In this document: piece by piece, positions 1 through 10,000 of the stretch | Layout: each line of letters begins with the position of its first letter | How positions within the stretch are numbered: the first letter of the stretch is position 1 | Source: Tunturibacter empetritectus | GTDB taxonomy: Bacteria; Acidobacteriota; Terriglobia; Terriglobales; Acidobacteriaceae | DNA length: 64,000 nucleotides | Assembly (NCBI RefSeq): GCF_040358985.1 | Contig: NZ_CP132932.1 | Coordinates: 1,054,001-1,118,000, forward strand | Direction: 5' to 3' | The notes under the pieces: generated by a model | Databases searched by the model: none | The model's input: only the letters and a program-made list of their open reading frames with translations | Told to the model about the DNA's origin: nothing | Translations under genes and position numbers: made by a program

Positions 1-4
1 CAAG

Positions 5-1306
5 ATGAAGCGACTGGCCCTGAGACTTATAGCCATCACACTCTCTGCTGCAAGCCAACTCCACGCTCAAAATCCTGTCGGCTCCTGGCAAGCCACACTA
101 CCTGACGAGTCGCAGGGACTCCGCATCATGCTGAAGATCGAAAAGGGCGAGACAAACAGCACCATCGACTCCTGGAAAGGGACTCTTTACACGATCAACC
201 AGGCGGACAAAACCTACCCCACGACGACCCTCACCATCACAGGCGCTCTTATCAAATTCACCGTCGACGACTACCACGTGTCGTATGAAGGAACGATCTC
301 TCCAGACGGAAACTCCATCGCCGGAACCTTCACGCAGGGCAAATCCCAACCCCTCACCTTCAACCGTGCCACCGAAGCCACCGCATGGCCGCTCGACTCC
401 ACGCCGCACAAGGTCCAGTTCGTTCCCGTTGAAGCAGACGTCAAACTCGAAGTCCTCGACTGGGGAGGCACCGGCCGCCCACTCGTCCTCCTCAGCGGTC
501 TGGGCAACGACGCCCACGTATTCGACAACTTCGCGCTCAAGCTAACTCCGAACTACCACGTCTACGGTATTACCCGCCGCGGCTTCGGTGCCTCCAGCGT
601 ACCGCCCGCCACCGTAGCCAACTACAACGCCGACCGCCTCGGAGACGATGTCCTGGCTGTCATCAGCGCCCTCAAACTAAACCAACCCATCGTCGTCGGC
701 CACTCGATCGCCGGCGAAGAGTTAAGCTCCATCGGAAGCCGGCACCCGGAAAAAGTCGCCGCACTCATCTATCTCGATGCAGCCTTCCCCTACGCCTTCT
801 ACAACCACGCCAACACCGACTTATTTCTGGATATGGTCGACGTCAGAACACAGATCGATGCGCTCCAGGCAGGCGCTGTGCTGGAGCCGAAGTTTGTGGA
901 CAACATGCTGACCAGTGTCGCCCAACTCGAAAAGGATCTGCAGAAAACAAAAAATGACCTGGCGAAGATGCTCCCTCCATACCCGCCGCCGCCTCCGCCG
1001 CTTGGTTTAGCGATCATGTTCGGGCAGCAAAAATACACGCAGATCCCCGCTCCCATCCTCTCCATCGTGGCGTGCCCGCATGCCTTCGGCGATAACTTCC
1101 ACTTCCACACCACTCCGGAAGGGAAGGCAGCGATTATTAAAGAAGACGAGGCTCGCTGCACGGCTCAGGCGGACGCATTCCAGTCTGGCGTACCATCAGC
1201 TCACATTGTTCGCCTGCCAAACGCCGACCACTACGTCTTCAAATCGAATGAAGCCGACACCCTCCGTGAGATGAACGCATTCATCGCGACTCTCCCAGGA
1301 AATTGA
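5..1306 (+). CDS. Exported alpha/beta hydrolase
   Basis: Predicted exported alpha/beta-hydrolase of 433 residues. A Sec signal peptide covers about residues 1-21 (cleavage after LHA). Residues 25-125 form a beta-rich N-terminal domain of unknown role. The hydrolase fold follows, with the nucleophile elbow GHSIAG near residue 234 and a C-terminal NADHYVF segment whose His (near 408) fits the catalytic triad. A proline run (PPYPPPPPP) near residue 330 probably lies in the lid. The ATG is only four bases from the window edge, so upstream context is not visible. The substrate cannot be told; related enzymes are esterases or epoxide-hydrolase-like proteins. The next gene on the strand begins about 190 bases later and need not be co-transcribed. 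Confidence 0.85.
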   Translation: MKRLALRLIAITLSAASQLHAQNPVGSWQATLPDESQGLRIMLKIEKGETNSTIDSWKGTLYTINQADKTYPTTTLTITGALIKFTVDDYHVSYEGTISPDGNSIAGTFTQGKSQPLTFNRATEATAWPLDSTPHKVQFVPVEADVKLEVLDWGGTGRPLVLLSGLGNDAHVFDNFALKLTPNYHVYGITRRGFGASSVPPATVANYNADRLGDDVLAVISALKLNQPIVVGHSIAGEELSSIGSRHPEKVAALIYLDAAFPYAFYNHANTDLFLDMVDVRTQIDALQAGAVLEPKFVDNMLTSVAQLEKDLQKTKNDLAKMLPPYPPPPPPLGLAIMFGQQKYTQIPAPILSIVACPHAFGDNFHFHTTPEGKAAIIKEDEARCTAQADAFQSGVPSAHIVRLPNADHYVFKSNEADTLREMNAFIATLPGN

Positions 1307-1499
1307 GGCGGTCGTAGACTTCCTCTGGTAGGGAACGTGTGCAGCATAGCCAAAAACCAGGGTGACAAATGCGCATTTACGAGGCCTGATCAGCCTCAGT
1401 GAACTGCGGATTGGTGCATCTGCGTTTTTGAAGAGTACGAGCATGGCATGCACGTGTGTGTCGCTCGCCTGCAAAGGTCTGTGAGTTACAGTCTCAGGT

Positions 1500-2822
1500 A
1501 TGAGAGTTCTCAACCTTGTTCTATGCCTTGGGTTGATAGCGGGGCAATGCGATCCGGAAAAAGTCTTGCAGGCAGACCTCTTACCTGCGCCGGTGCGGGT
1601 GTGCCAAAGACAGACGCTGGAACTCCGGAATGCGAACTGGTTTGATGGAAATAAGTTTGAACGGGGAACATGGTTTGTTGATGAAGCTGGCCGCTTTACC
1701 CGGAACCGCCCTGCGCACATCGAGCGTGTCTTATCGCTTCAGCATCGCTTTCTAGTGCCAGCGTACGGCGACGCCCACTGTCACAACTTTTCTCACTTAG
1801 CGGACTTGGACAAGCAAACATCACTGTATATCCATGACGGGGTACTCTCCGCTAAGTCGATGACGGACCCCCGGCGAACCGCCGTCGAGGCCGCCGGGCA
1901 ACTGCACCGTTGGGGCGATCCGCTCAACATAGCGTATGCGCACGGTGGTCTTACCGGAACGCGCAGTCATCCTGCCGGCATCTACGAGAGCATCGCGCTT
2001 GGCTACCACGGCGAAACCAAGCCGGAGCACGCCCAGCAGATCGACGCCAGCCGTCTCGAAGAAAACGATGCGTACTTTGTCATCGACACGCGGGCTGACT
2101 TGGAGCGGAAGTGGCCCCTGATTCTTGCGGGTAAGCCCGACTTCATCAAGGTCTATTTACTTGACACCGAAAACTATCGCGAACATGTGCAGCAAGGTTA
2201 TGGACTTGGACTCAATCCCGAACTGCTACCGCTGGTCGTGCAGAAGGCCCATGCTGCGGGGTTGCGGGTCAGCGCGCACATCAACACAGCGCACGACTTT
2301 CATGTCGGGGTCATCTCCGGCATCGATGAGTTCGCTCACGCACCGTTGGTCTTTGCCAAAGGCGACATGCTCGAACGCATGTACAAGATCCATTCCGAAG
2401 ATGCCCGCCAAGCAGCGGCACAGCATATCTCGCTTACTCTGACCTTATTCGCCTCCGACTATCAGACCGGAGATCCGAACTTGGACGAGTTACACCGCAG
2501 GCTCACGAAATACAACGTCGAGCTCCTGCGCTCCTCCGGTGTACACCTGGCCCTCGGCTTTGATGGCTACAACACGGATTCTGTCGGTGAAGTTCAGGTC
2601 ATCAGAAATTTGCACCTGTTCAGCGACACGGAACTCCTTCGCCTCTGGAGCACCGATACCGTTCACGCCATCTTTCCCGGCCGAAAGATCGGCTCCATCG
2701 CCGAAGGTGATGAAGCAACCTTCCTAATCCTCGCCGGGAATCCTCTTCGTGATTTCAGCAACACACAACGAATTGAACACCGTTTCATTACCGGGCAGGA
2801 ATTGCTGCTGCGCGGACGGTGA
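1500..2822 (+). CDS. Exported metal-dependent amidohydrolase
   Basis: Amidohydrolase-superfamily protein of 440 residues. A hydrophobic N-terminus (MRVLNLVLCLGLIAG, then Cys) indicates export; the Cys is preceded by AGQ, which is a poor lipobox, so lipidation is doubtful. The metal-binding HxH motif is seen as DAHCHNF near residue 92. Later metal or active-site segments are SAHINTAHD (near 260), DEFAHAP and LGFDGYNTD (near 353). The C-terminal segment IGSIAEGDEATFLILAGNPL is the usual small beta-domain end of this superfamily, so the gene is full length. The substrate is unknown; cyclic amide, imidazolone and dipeptide hydrolases share this architecture. Confidence 0.82.
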   Translation: MRVLNLVLCLGLIAGQCDPEKVLQADLLPAPVRVCQRQTLELRNANWFDGNKFERGTWFVDEAGRFTRNRPAHIERVLSLQHRFLVPAYGDAHCHNFSHLADLDKQTSLYIHDGVLSAKSMTDPRRTAVEAAGQLHRWGDPLNIAYAHGGLTGTRSHPAGIYESIALGYHGETKPEHAQQIDASRLEENDAYFVIDTRADLERKWPLILAGKPDFIKVYLLDTENYREHVQQGYGLGLNPELLPLVVQKAHAAGLRVSAHINTAHDFHVGVISGIDEFAHAPLVFAKGDMLERMYKIHSEDARQAAAQHISLTLTLFASDYQTGDPNLDELHRRLTKYNVELLRSSGVHLALGFDGYNTDSVGEVQVIRNLHLFSDTELLRLWSTDTVHAIFPGRKIGSIAEGDEATFLILAGNPLRDFSNTQRIEHRFITGQELLLRGR

Positions 2823-2848
2823 AGGTGTGCAACTTTTTCATCGAGATG

Positions 2849-2941
2849 CCAGCAAAACACCGTGTCAAGTCCACAAAACGCAAACACCCGCGCCAGCCTT
2901 GAACAATAGTGTGGCGTATGCGTTACAGCAAGTCTCTTGTA
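2849..2941. repeat. Direct repeat, copy 1, upstream of the AAA ATPase
   Basis: A stretch of about 90 bases (beginning CCAGCAAAACACCGTGTC and ending near GGCGTATGCGTTACAGCAA) recurs in the same orientation at 3836-3930 with a few substitutions. The two copies bracket the ATPase gene. Copy 1 begins about 25 bases after the amidohydrolase stop. Confidence 0.75.
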
Positions 2942-3009
2942 TTGCCGCGCACCTCTCAAAAGCATAAATTCGCAGGTTATGCTGAAGAAACCAAGTTCCG
3001 TTCCATCCC

Positions 3010-3789
3010 ATGCTCAAAAAGATCACCCTCCTGCGCGAACGAGTGGAAGACTGGACCGTCTACCCCTTCTCCGTCCCCACTATCGCCTCCCTGCCCGAGA
3101 TCTTCATCCACTCCCGCATCGCCTTCTTCGCGGGAGAAAACGGCACCGGGAAATCCACCCTCCTCGAAGCCATCGCCGCCCACTACGGCTTCGGCCCCGA
3201 AGGCGGCAACCGAAATCTTCAGTTCGAAACCAGCGACAGCTCGCGATCGGTTGAACGACTTACGCGAGCTCTGCGGCTTTCATTCGATATACGCACTGGA
3301 AAGGGATTCTACTTTCGTGCAGAAAGTCTATTCAGCCTTGCGACGCAGATCGACGAATGGGATAAGGACCCAGGCTCGGGTGGAAGGATCATTGATAGCT
3401 ATGGCGGGGTCTCACTCCATAACCATTCTCATGGCGAGACATTCTTTACCGTTCTTGACAACAAGTTCCGTAACTCTGGCCTCTTCCTCCTCGACGAACC
3501 CGAAGCCGCCCTCTCCCCGCAGCGCCAGCTGTCTTTCCTTATCCTCATCCGGGACACTCTCCGCCACTACAAAGACGCCCAGTTTCTCATCTCCACCCAC
3601 TCCCCCCTCCTTCTCGGCTACCCGGGCGCGCAGATCTTCTCCTTCGACGACGGCCACCTCCACGAGATCTCCTACGAAGACACTGCACCCCTTCAGATCG
3701 TCCGCCGTTTCACCAACGACCGCGACAGCTTCTTGGAAGAGCTCTTCGCGGAGCCCCCTTCCCTCTTCGGAGAACCCGACAAGCCGTAG
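3010..3789 (+). CDS. Stand-alone AAA (ABC/SMC-like) ATPase
   Basis: ATPase of 259 residues of the AAA_23/AAA_21 type seen in RecF/SMC/OLD-like proteins. Walker A is GENGTGKST near residues 44-52. Walker B is FLLDEPEAALS near 160-170, with the signature-like SPQRQLSF just after it and a His switch in ISTHSP near 197. No transmembrane segment or permease neighbour is present, so it is not an ABC importer. It stands alone between two copies of a 90-base direct repeat, which suggests a mobile or duplicated cassette. Similar short ATPases are sometimes partners of defence nucleases, but no nuclease gene is adjacent here. Function not assigned. Confidence 0.82.
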   Translation: MLKKITLLRERVEDWTVYPFSVPTIASLPEIFIHSRIAFFAGENGTGKSTLLEAIAAHYGFGPEGGNRNLQFETSDSSRSVERLTRALRLSFDIRTGKGFYFRAESLFSLATQIDEWDKDPGSGGRIIDSYGGVSLHNHSHGETFFTVLDNKFRNSGLFLLDEPEAALSPQRQLSFLILIRDTLRHYKDAQFLISTHSPLLLGYPGAQIFSFDDGHLHEISYEDTAPLQIVRRFTNDRDSFLEELFAEPPSLFGEPDKP

Positions 3790-3835
3790 CTCCTGGCCCA
3801 AGGCAAAAAAACCACCACGCAACACCACCGAAACA

Positions 3836-3930
3836 CCAGCAAAACACCATGTCAAGTCCACAAAACGTAAACACCCGCGCCAGCACTGAACAATCACGTG
3901 GCGTATGAGTTATGCAGCAATCTCTATAAT
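3836..3930. repeat. Direct repeat, copy 2, downstream of the AAA ATPase
   Basis: Second copy of the repeat at 2849-2941, same orientation. Shared landmarks are AGCAAAACACC, GTCAAGTCCACAAAACG, AACACCCGCGCCAGC and GTGGCGTATG. It starts about 45 bases after the ATPase stop. Confidence 0.75.
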
Positions 3931-3989
3931 GGATACAGGGGAATATGGGCACGGAACACAGGTGGATAAGTTCTACGCCCTTTTCATCG

Positions 3990-4133
3990 CTCTAACCCGT
4001 TTAGAAACAATATTTTGCAAGTAAGTCTTTTCGGTGGAATACTTTACAGCCGCATACCCTCTGCAAACCACTCCATCCAAACACTTTACGCCCAAAATAC
4101 CCCTCAAGGGGGAGGGGGGAGGTGTCAGGGGAC
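3990..4133. repeat. Dispersed intergenic repeat (uninterrupted copy)
   Basis: About 145 bases containing CTAACCCGTTTAGAAAC, CCCTCTGCAAA, ACTTTACGCCC and AATACCCCTC followed by a G-rich tract. A diverged copy in the opposite orientation lies at 20845-20920, continues at 22965-23036, and is split by the IS1595-type element. The 3790-4217 interval holds only this repeat and the repeat at 3836-3930. Confidence 0.6.
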
Positions 4134-4217
4134 GTCTAGAACTTGTGAAACATGAAAAACGCGCCGGTGATCAGGCAGCCGAAGGCTGCAAGTGCTAAAC
4201 GATAAGATGCAAAGAGC

Positions 4218-4916
4218 ATGTCCATCGCCGGAAACCTCGAACACCTTCACCAACAGATCCACGAAGCCTGCCGACGAGCCAACCGCTCCGACAGCGAAGT
4301 AGCCCTGATGGCAGTCAGCAAAGTCCACCCGGTCGAGGTCATCCTCGAAGCCTACACCGCCGGCCAGCGCCTCTTCGGCGAGAACCGGGTACAGGAGTTT
4401 CAGGAAAAGTCCCAGCACCTCACCGCATTGAACGACGCCGAGTTCCACCTCATCGGCCCGCTCCAATCCAACAAAACCGCCCGCGCAGCCGAGCTGTTCC
4501 ACGCCATCGACGCCGTCGACTCGCTGAAGATCGCACAACGGCTCGACGCGGCCGCCAAAGCACTGGGAAAGAAGCTGCCGATCTTGATCGAGGTGAAGCT
4601 GAGCCACGAGGAGTCCAAACATGGCCTCGACCCAGCCGAACTACCCGCTCTGCTCGCCGCGATAGAGCCGCTGGAGTCGGTAGAAGCCGTAGGCCTGATG
4701 ACGGTTCCACCGTGGTCCGAGGACGCAGAGCTGGCAAGGCCCTCCTTCCGCGACCTCCGCAAGCTGAGAGACCAGTCAGTCGCCAGCTTCCCGAAGCTGA
4801 CCCAGTTGTCCATAGGCATGTCGAACGACTTCGAGGTAGCGATCGAAGAGGGCAGCACCTGCGTCCGCGTTGGAACCGCCCTCTTCGGCAAACGGATCGT
4901 GGCCAGCGCAGGATGA
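4218..4916 (+). CDS. yggS: YggS family PLP homeostasis protein
   Basis: Member of the YggS/PROSC (PLPHP) family, 232 residues, the usual length. It binds pyridoxal phosphate and balances free PLP and amino-acid pools rather than catalysing a defined reaction. Visible family marks are AVSKVHP with the PLP lysine near residue 35, FGENRVQE, FHLIGPLQSNK, GLMTVPP, LSIGMSNDFEVAIEEGST and the C-terminal VRVGTALFG. The stop overlaps the start of the permease gene by the ATGA arrangement, so the two are translationally coupled. A TIM-barrel fold is expected from the family. Confidence 0.95.
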   Translation: MSIAGNLEHLHQQIHEACRRANRSDSEVALMAVSKVHPVEVILEAYTAGQRLFGENRVQEFQEKSQHLTALNDAEFHLIGPLQSNKTARAAELFHAIDAVDSLKIAQRLDAAAKALGKKLPILIEVKLSHEESKHGLDPAELPALLAAIEPLESVEAVGLMTVPPWSEDAELARPSFRDLRKLRDQSVASFPKLTQLSIGMSNDFEVAIEEGSTCVRVGTALFGKRIVASAG

Positions 4917-6328
4917 ACTCCGAGCCCAGAGCAGGTGAGCTCCATCGCGGCCTCTCCACCAGCGCTGCGCTGGGCCTCAACATCATCGACATGGTCGGAG
5001 TCGGCCCATTCGTCACGCTGCCCCTGATCGTCGGGGTCATGGGTGGACCGCAGGCGATGCTCGGCTGGCTGATGGGGGCCCTCCTCTCCCTCTGCGACGG
5101 CCTGATCTGGAGCGAACTCGGCACCGCCTATCCGGAGGCCGGCGGCTCTTACGCCTACCTGAAGCACCTCTATGGAGAGAAGACCTGGGGGCGGGCATTT
5201 TCTTTTCTCTACGCCTGGCAGGTCCTGATCAGCGCCCCCCTCTCGATCGCCTCCGGGTGTATAGGATTCGCACAATACCTCTCTTTCTTTCTTCCGAACA
5301 CGAGCCGTCCATTCGCCTCCACCTCGCTGCTCGGTGTTCCGGTGGTGTTGAGCGGACAGACGCTAATTGCAATGAGCGCGTGCGTAGCCGCCATGATCAT
5401 TCTGCACCGCAGTATCTTCGCCATCGGCCGAATCGCACGCTGGCTCGGAGTTGCCGTAGGTCTCACACTTATCTTGCTGATTGTGGTTGGATTTACCCAC
5501 TTCAACCCGCATCTGGCCTTCGACTTCCCAGCCGGTGCCTTTCATATCAACTCGGCATTCTTCGCCGGCCTCGGCGCTGGGATGCTGATCTCTGCCTACG
5601 ACTATTGGGGCTATTACGGGATATGCTTTCTGGGCGCTGAGGTCCGCGATCCCGAAAAGACTATTCCCCGAGCCGTACTGGGCTCAATCGGCGTTGTCGC
5701 GACACTCTATCTGCTGATGAACATAAGCGTTCTTGGCGTACTCCCATGGCGTGAGATGGCACAGAATACCGACAGCCACGCCCGCATGTTCACGATGGCA
5801 GTCTTCATGGAGAAGCTGTACGGGCATGCCGCCGCCGGAGTAATTGTTCTGCTAATCGCTTTTGCAGCGCTTGCATCCGTGTTTGCGCTATTGCTTGGAT
5901 ATTCGCGAATTCCGTTTGCCGCTGCTCGGGACGGTAACTTCCCCTCATGGTTTGGAGTTGTACATCCAAAATATCGAGTCCCAACGCACTCCCTGTTGAC
6001 CCTGGGCGGCATAACCCTGATGTGTTGCATCTTCAGGCTTCAGGAGGTCATTACGACTCTTGTAGTAATTCGCATCTTGTTTCAATTTCTTTTGCAGGGA
6101 ACGGCCGTGCTGCTGCCGAAGCATCGTCTCGCGCGTAAGACGCAAGGGTTTCGGATGCCGCTGTACCCACTGCCAGTATTGCTGGCGCTAAGTGGATTTG
6201 TCTTTATTCTCTTTTCGAGACCGAACTTCTTGCGGGAGATGAGGACAGCCGAACTAATCCTGGTAGCAGGCTCCATTGTCTATGCGCTGCGCTACATCAG
6301 CATCCGAAGGCGGACAGAAAAGAACTAG
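4913..6328 (+). CDS. APC superfamily amino acid permease
   Basis: Inner-membrane amino acid/polyamine-type permease of 471 residues with about 12 hydrophobic segments. The N-terminal stretch LGLNIIDMVGVGPFVTLP is the glycine-rich first helix typical of the APC family, and GGSYAYLKHLYG follows. The start ATG overlaps the yggS stop (ATGA); a longer open frame runs back into yggS but is its shadow. Coupling to a PLP homeostasis gene fits a role in amino acid uptake, though no substrate can be read from the sequence. No strong terminator follows; the downstream 115 bases include only a weak ACAGGC/GCCTGT hairpin. Confidence 0.9.
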   Translation: MNSEPRAGELHRGLSTSAALGLNIIDMVGVGPFVTLPLIVGVMGGPQAMLGWLMGALLSLCDGLIWSELGTAYPEAGGSYAYLKHLYGEKTWGRAFSFLYAWQVLISAPLSIASGCIGFAQYLSFFLPNTSRPFASTSLLGVPVVLSGQTLIAMSACVAAMIILHRSIFAIGRIARWLGVAVGLTLILLIVVGFTHFNPHLAFDFPAGAFHINSAFFAGLGAGMLISAYDYWGYYGICFLGAEVRDPEKTIPRAVLGSIGVVATLYLLMNISVLGVLPWREMAQNTDSHARMFTMAVFMEKLYGHAAAGVIVLLIAFAALASVFALLLGYSRIPFAAARDGNFPSWFGVVHPKYRVPTHSLLTLGGITLMCCIFRLQEVITTLVVIRILFQFLLQGTAVLLPKHRLARKTQGFRMPLYPLPVLLALSGFVFILFSRPNFLREMRTAELILVAGSIVYALRYISIRRRTEKN

Positions 6329-6444
6329 CGCAGAAGCCAATTGGAATAGATTTGATAACTCATTAGGTTTCGCCAGTTGAGACCCTTGGGTTTGAGAAAA
6401 AAATCATTTTAGACAGGCAATTATGGCCTGTTCGTCAACTCATG

Positions 6445-7026
6445 CTACCGAAAGTTATATGTGAGACCTGTACTAATTCTAATATTGTTTTGACGGTCGT
6501 TCGCGGCGTTGGGGATCTGCGTGTAGACATAGTCAAATTGAGCGATGGTCATGCCCAGCTTTCGCTTTAGTCGAGTGCTTACGCCTCCTCCTGCAGCTAA
6601 ACCAAACGAGTTGCGATTGATCGTGAATTGAAAATTGACATCCTCTTTCGCTCCGCCAAACAGTACTTCGCCATAAGGTACGAAACGACTTGAATTTCGG
6701 CGAGAGTACCGCACGCCAAAGAGATAGTTAATAATAGTGATGTTCTGCGAAGTGTTATCCACATTGTTAGCGTGGGCTACTGCGATATCGGCCACTGCGG
6801 CCCACACGGGCGTCACGTTCATTAATATAGTTCCACTGCCTCCATTGAGCGAGAAGCAACCACACTGACCCGGGGGTGCGTTCGCATGGAAGTAGTTATA
6901 GTTGGCACCCACCTCGAACCGCGGGATTTCGTAGTTGTTTCCACTCGTCGATATGGCCTGGGCATGCAGAACCCCGGACAAAGCGGATAGAAGTGTCAGC
7001 AGCAGGACGCTTCGAAGATGCATCAT
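6445..7026 (-). CDS. Small outer-membrane beta-barrel protein
   Basis: Predicted OmpA/OmpW-like barrel of about 193 residues. It has a Sec signal peptide ending LSGVLHAQA, alternating beta strands and a terminal aromatic strand (ISTGLTYNFR). Segments such as FEVGANYNYFHA and RYSRRNSSRFVPYGEVLFGG resemble the opacity-like barrels common in acidobacteria. The open frame can be extended to a TTG at 7044, but AGGAGAGG lies immediately before the tandem ATGs at 7026 and 7023, so one of these is the start (7023 has the better spacing). It begins 8 bases after the stop of the giant Ig-like gene, so the two form one transcription unit. Confidence 0.85.
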   Translation of the reverse strand: MMHLRSVLLLTLLSALSGVLHAQAISTSGNNYEIPRFEVGANYNYFHANAPPGQCGCFSLNGGSGTILMNVTPVWAAVADIAVAHANNVDNTSQNITIINYLFGVRYSRRNSSRFVPYGEVLFGGAKEDVNFQFTINRNSFGLAAGGGVSTRLKRKLGMTIAQFDYVYTQIPNAANDRQNNIRISTGLTYNFR

Positions 7027-7033
7027 TCCTCTC

Positions 7034-10000
7034 CTACTGAACAATCAAAGTGGCGGTTGCGGCATGTTGGACGGGACCTTCGACACCGGTTACCGTGACG
7101 GTGTAGGTTGTGGGGGTGAGAGTAAAGTACCCACCTGCGCAGCCGCTAAGTGCAGCGATTGGTAAAAGAGAGCCGAGTGCCAGCAAGGCAAGCATCAAAG
7201 TGCGAGGCAGCTTCTTGCGCAACTTTCGGATTGTTCCGAGCCCTAGAATTCCCAGCATTCCAGCAACGATTGGCAGCTCGTTTCTTGTGTCAGGCGTGCC
7301 TTGGAGTGGATGGTTTTCTGCACGGAGGGAGCTACTGGTTTGAATATTAAGAACAACTCCAGTGACTCCGCTGCCAGCAGCTACCGTGGATGGAGTAAGA
7401 GTATAGGTTGAACCTGGCGGTAGGCCTGCGACCGTTAGTGTCACATCATTGAGGAAGGTCGTAGCACTAATGGGGGCAAGACTAAAGTTATAGCTGGTCG
7501 TCGATCCCGGGAAGACGTTCTGGCTGGTGGGGCCACTGTTTGTGTTTGTAAAATCTTCCACGACGTCATTCGCAGGTGCCGACGTACTAGGAGCAAAGGA
7601 ACTATCTCCCGAATAAATTGCTATGATCTGATGCGAGCCCGTGGCGAGCTTGGAAGTAAGGAGAGCCGCATTAGCATTAGTGCTAAGCGACACAGCAACA
7701 CCTCCGTTCGATGAGAGAGTAGCTGTTCCCAGTATGGTCGTGCCATCCATAAACGTTACCATTCCTGTAGCATCTGGGCTCGAAGCGGTGACGTTGGCCG
7801 TGAAGGTAATTCCGGTTTGGATTAGTTGGGCAGGCGTACTTTCAGTGATAGTGATGACGGTTGGGATCTTACTGATGACCTGAACTAACACCGAAGAGAT
7901 CGATGAGCTATAGCTCGAGTTGCCCCCATAGGATGCGGTGATGGGATGAGAGCCGATCGTCAATGCAGATGTGGAAAAGATCGCGACTCCTGAGGTATTG
8001 ACTACTCCAGTTCCCAGGGTGGTTGAGCCATCGAGAAAGGCCACCAAACCAGTTGCACCAGGATGTACGGTTGCAGAGAAAGTTATAAGCTGACTAACTG
8101 CCGATGGATTAGCCGATGACGTCAGGGTCACAACAGTTGCTGTCTTTCCTACCGTGACGAGAGTAGGTGGCGACACAGCCGGGTTATTATTCGCGTCTCC
8201 TGAGGTGGCTGCAGTAATGGAATCAACTCCTAGCGGAAGCGATGGGACCGTAAGAGTGGCAACGCCATTAACAATGGTTGCCGAACCTAATGGAGTCGTA
8301 CCGTTGGAGAAAGTAACTGTACCCGTAACGCCTGCCGGAACTGTCTCGCTAATAGTCTCAGGTGTATCGATGGGTAGGTTAGACGACGACACAACGGGCG
8401 GGGGCAGAATCGGCGTATTTTTCCCGACGGATTGAGTGAGGCTTGCGGTTGCGGAGTTGTTATTGGTATCTCCATTGTAGGTCGCAGTGATTATGTCGTT
8501 GCCTGTCGACAAGGTGGAGGTTGAGATGGTTGCAGCTCCACTCGATATCGTTGAGGTGCCGAGGAGAGTTGAACCACTGGTAAAGGTCACCGTGCCAGTT
8601 ACACCAGATGGAAGCGAGGCGGTGAAAGTCACAGACTGATTCACCGCAGATGGGTTGGCGGAGGAGGTTAGAGTTACGGCCGGACTAGCCTTGGTCACGT
8701 TCTGTGTGGTAGTGCCAGTGGCCGGGTTGTCATTTGTGTCGCCGCCGTAGGAGGCTGTGATCGGATCACTGCCCACCGGGAGCACCGTTGTGGTGATTGT
8801 CACGGTTCCAGTCGTAGGATTTACTGTGCCAGACCCCAACGTCGTACCGCCACTAGTAACCGTTATTGTGCCCGTTGTGCCAGGAGGCACGGTCGTCGTG
8901 ATGGTAACCGGGTTTCCATAGCTGCTCGAACCAGAGGTAGTGACGATAACGGTTGGCGTAGCTTTGTTAACTGTCTGGGTCAGAGTTGCGACTGCAGAGT
9001 TGTTGTTCGTGTCGCCGTTGTACGTAGCTGTGATCGGGTCAGAGCCAATTGGGAGCGTCGAAGTACTTACACTAGTTACACCGTTTACTAATGTGAATGT
9101 ACCTAGAACAGTCGACCCACTAGAGAAGATTACTGTTCCGGTCGCGCTCGGTGGAAGGGATGCTGTAAAGACAACTGCTTGATTAGCGGCCGATGGGTTG
9201 ATCGACGAAGAGAGGATCTCTTGAGGAGAGGCCTTGGTGACAGTCTGGGTTGTGGTGCCTGTTGCTGGGTTGTTGTTTGTATCGCCCCCATAAGAGGCCG
9301 TGATCGGATCGCTGCCTACTGGAAGTGTGGTCGTAGTGACCGTCACCGTTCCAGTTGTGGGATTCACTGTTCCTGAACCAAGAGTTACGCTGCCGCTAGT
9401 GACCGTGATCGTGCCGGTTGTACCAGGAGGAACAGTCGTCGTTATTGTGACTGACCCGCCATAGGTGCTGGATCCAGAGGTGGTCACCGTCACAGGTGGC
9501 GTATTTTTTCCGACAGACTGGGTGAGGCTTGCGGTTGCGGAGTTGTTATTGGTATCTCCATTGTAGGTCGCAATGATTATGTCGTTGCCTGTCGGCAGGG
9601 TAGAGGTGGAGATGGTTGCAGTTCCACTCGATATCGTTGAGGTGCCGAGGAGAGTTGAACCACTGGTAAAGGTCACCGTGCCACTTACGCCAGATGGAAG
9701 CGAGGCGGTAAAAGTCACAGACTGATTCACCGCAGATGGGTTTGTGGAGGAGGCCAGCGTTACGGCCGGAGTGGCCTTGGTCACGTTCTGTGTGGTAGTG
9801 CCAGTGGCTGGGTTGTCATTCGTATCCCCGCCATAGGAAGCAGTGATTGGATCGCTGCCAACAGACAGGGTCGACGTAGTGACGGTTACAGTTCCGGTTG
9901 TCAGATTTACTGTTCCAGAACCCAAGCTCGTTCCTCCACTGGTGATCGTTATCGTGCCTGTGGTACCAGGGGGGACCGTTGCCGTGATCGTGACGGGATT

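Noticed and set aside
1196-1720. 174-residue minus-strand frame between the first two genes
   Set aside because: Overlaps both real genes, no ribosome site, no motifs.
2909-3889. 326-residue plus-strand frame overlapping the AAA ATPase
   Set aside because: Ser/Pro-rich translation in another phase of the same DNA; the other frame has intact Walker motifs and this one has no family resemblance.
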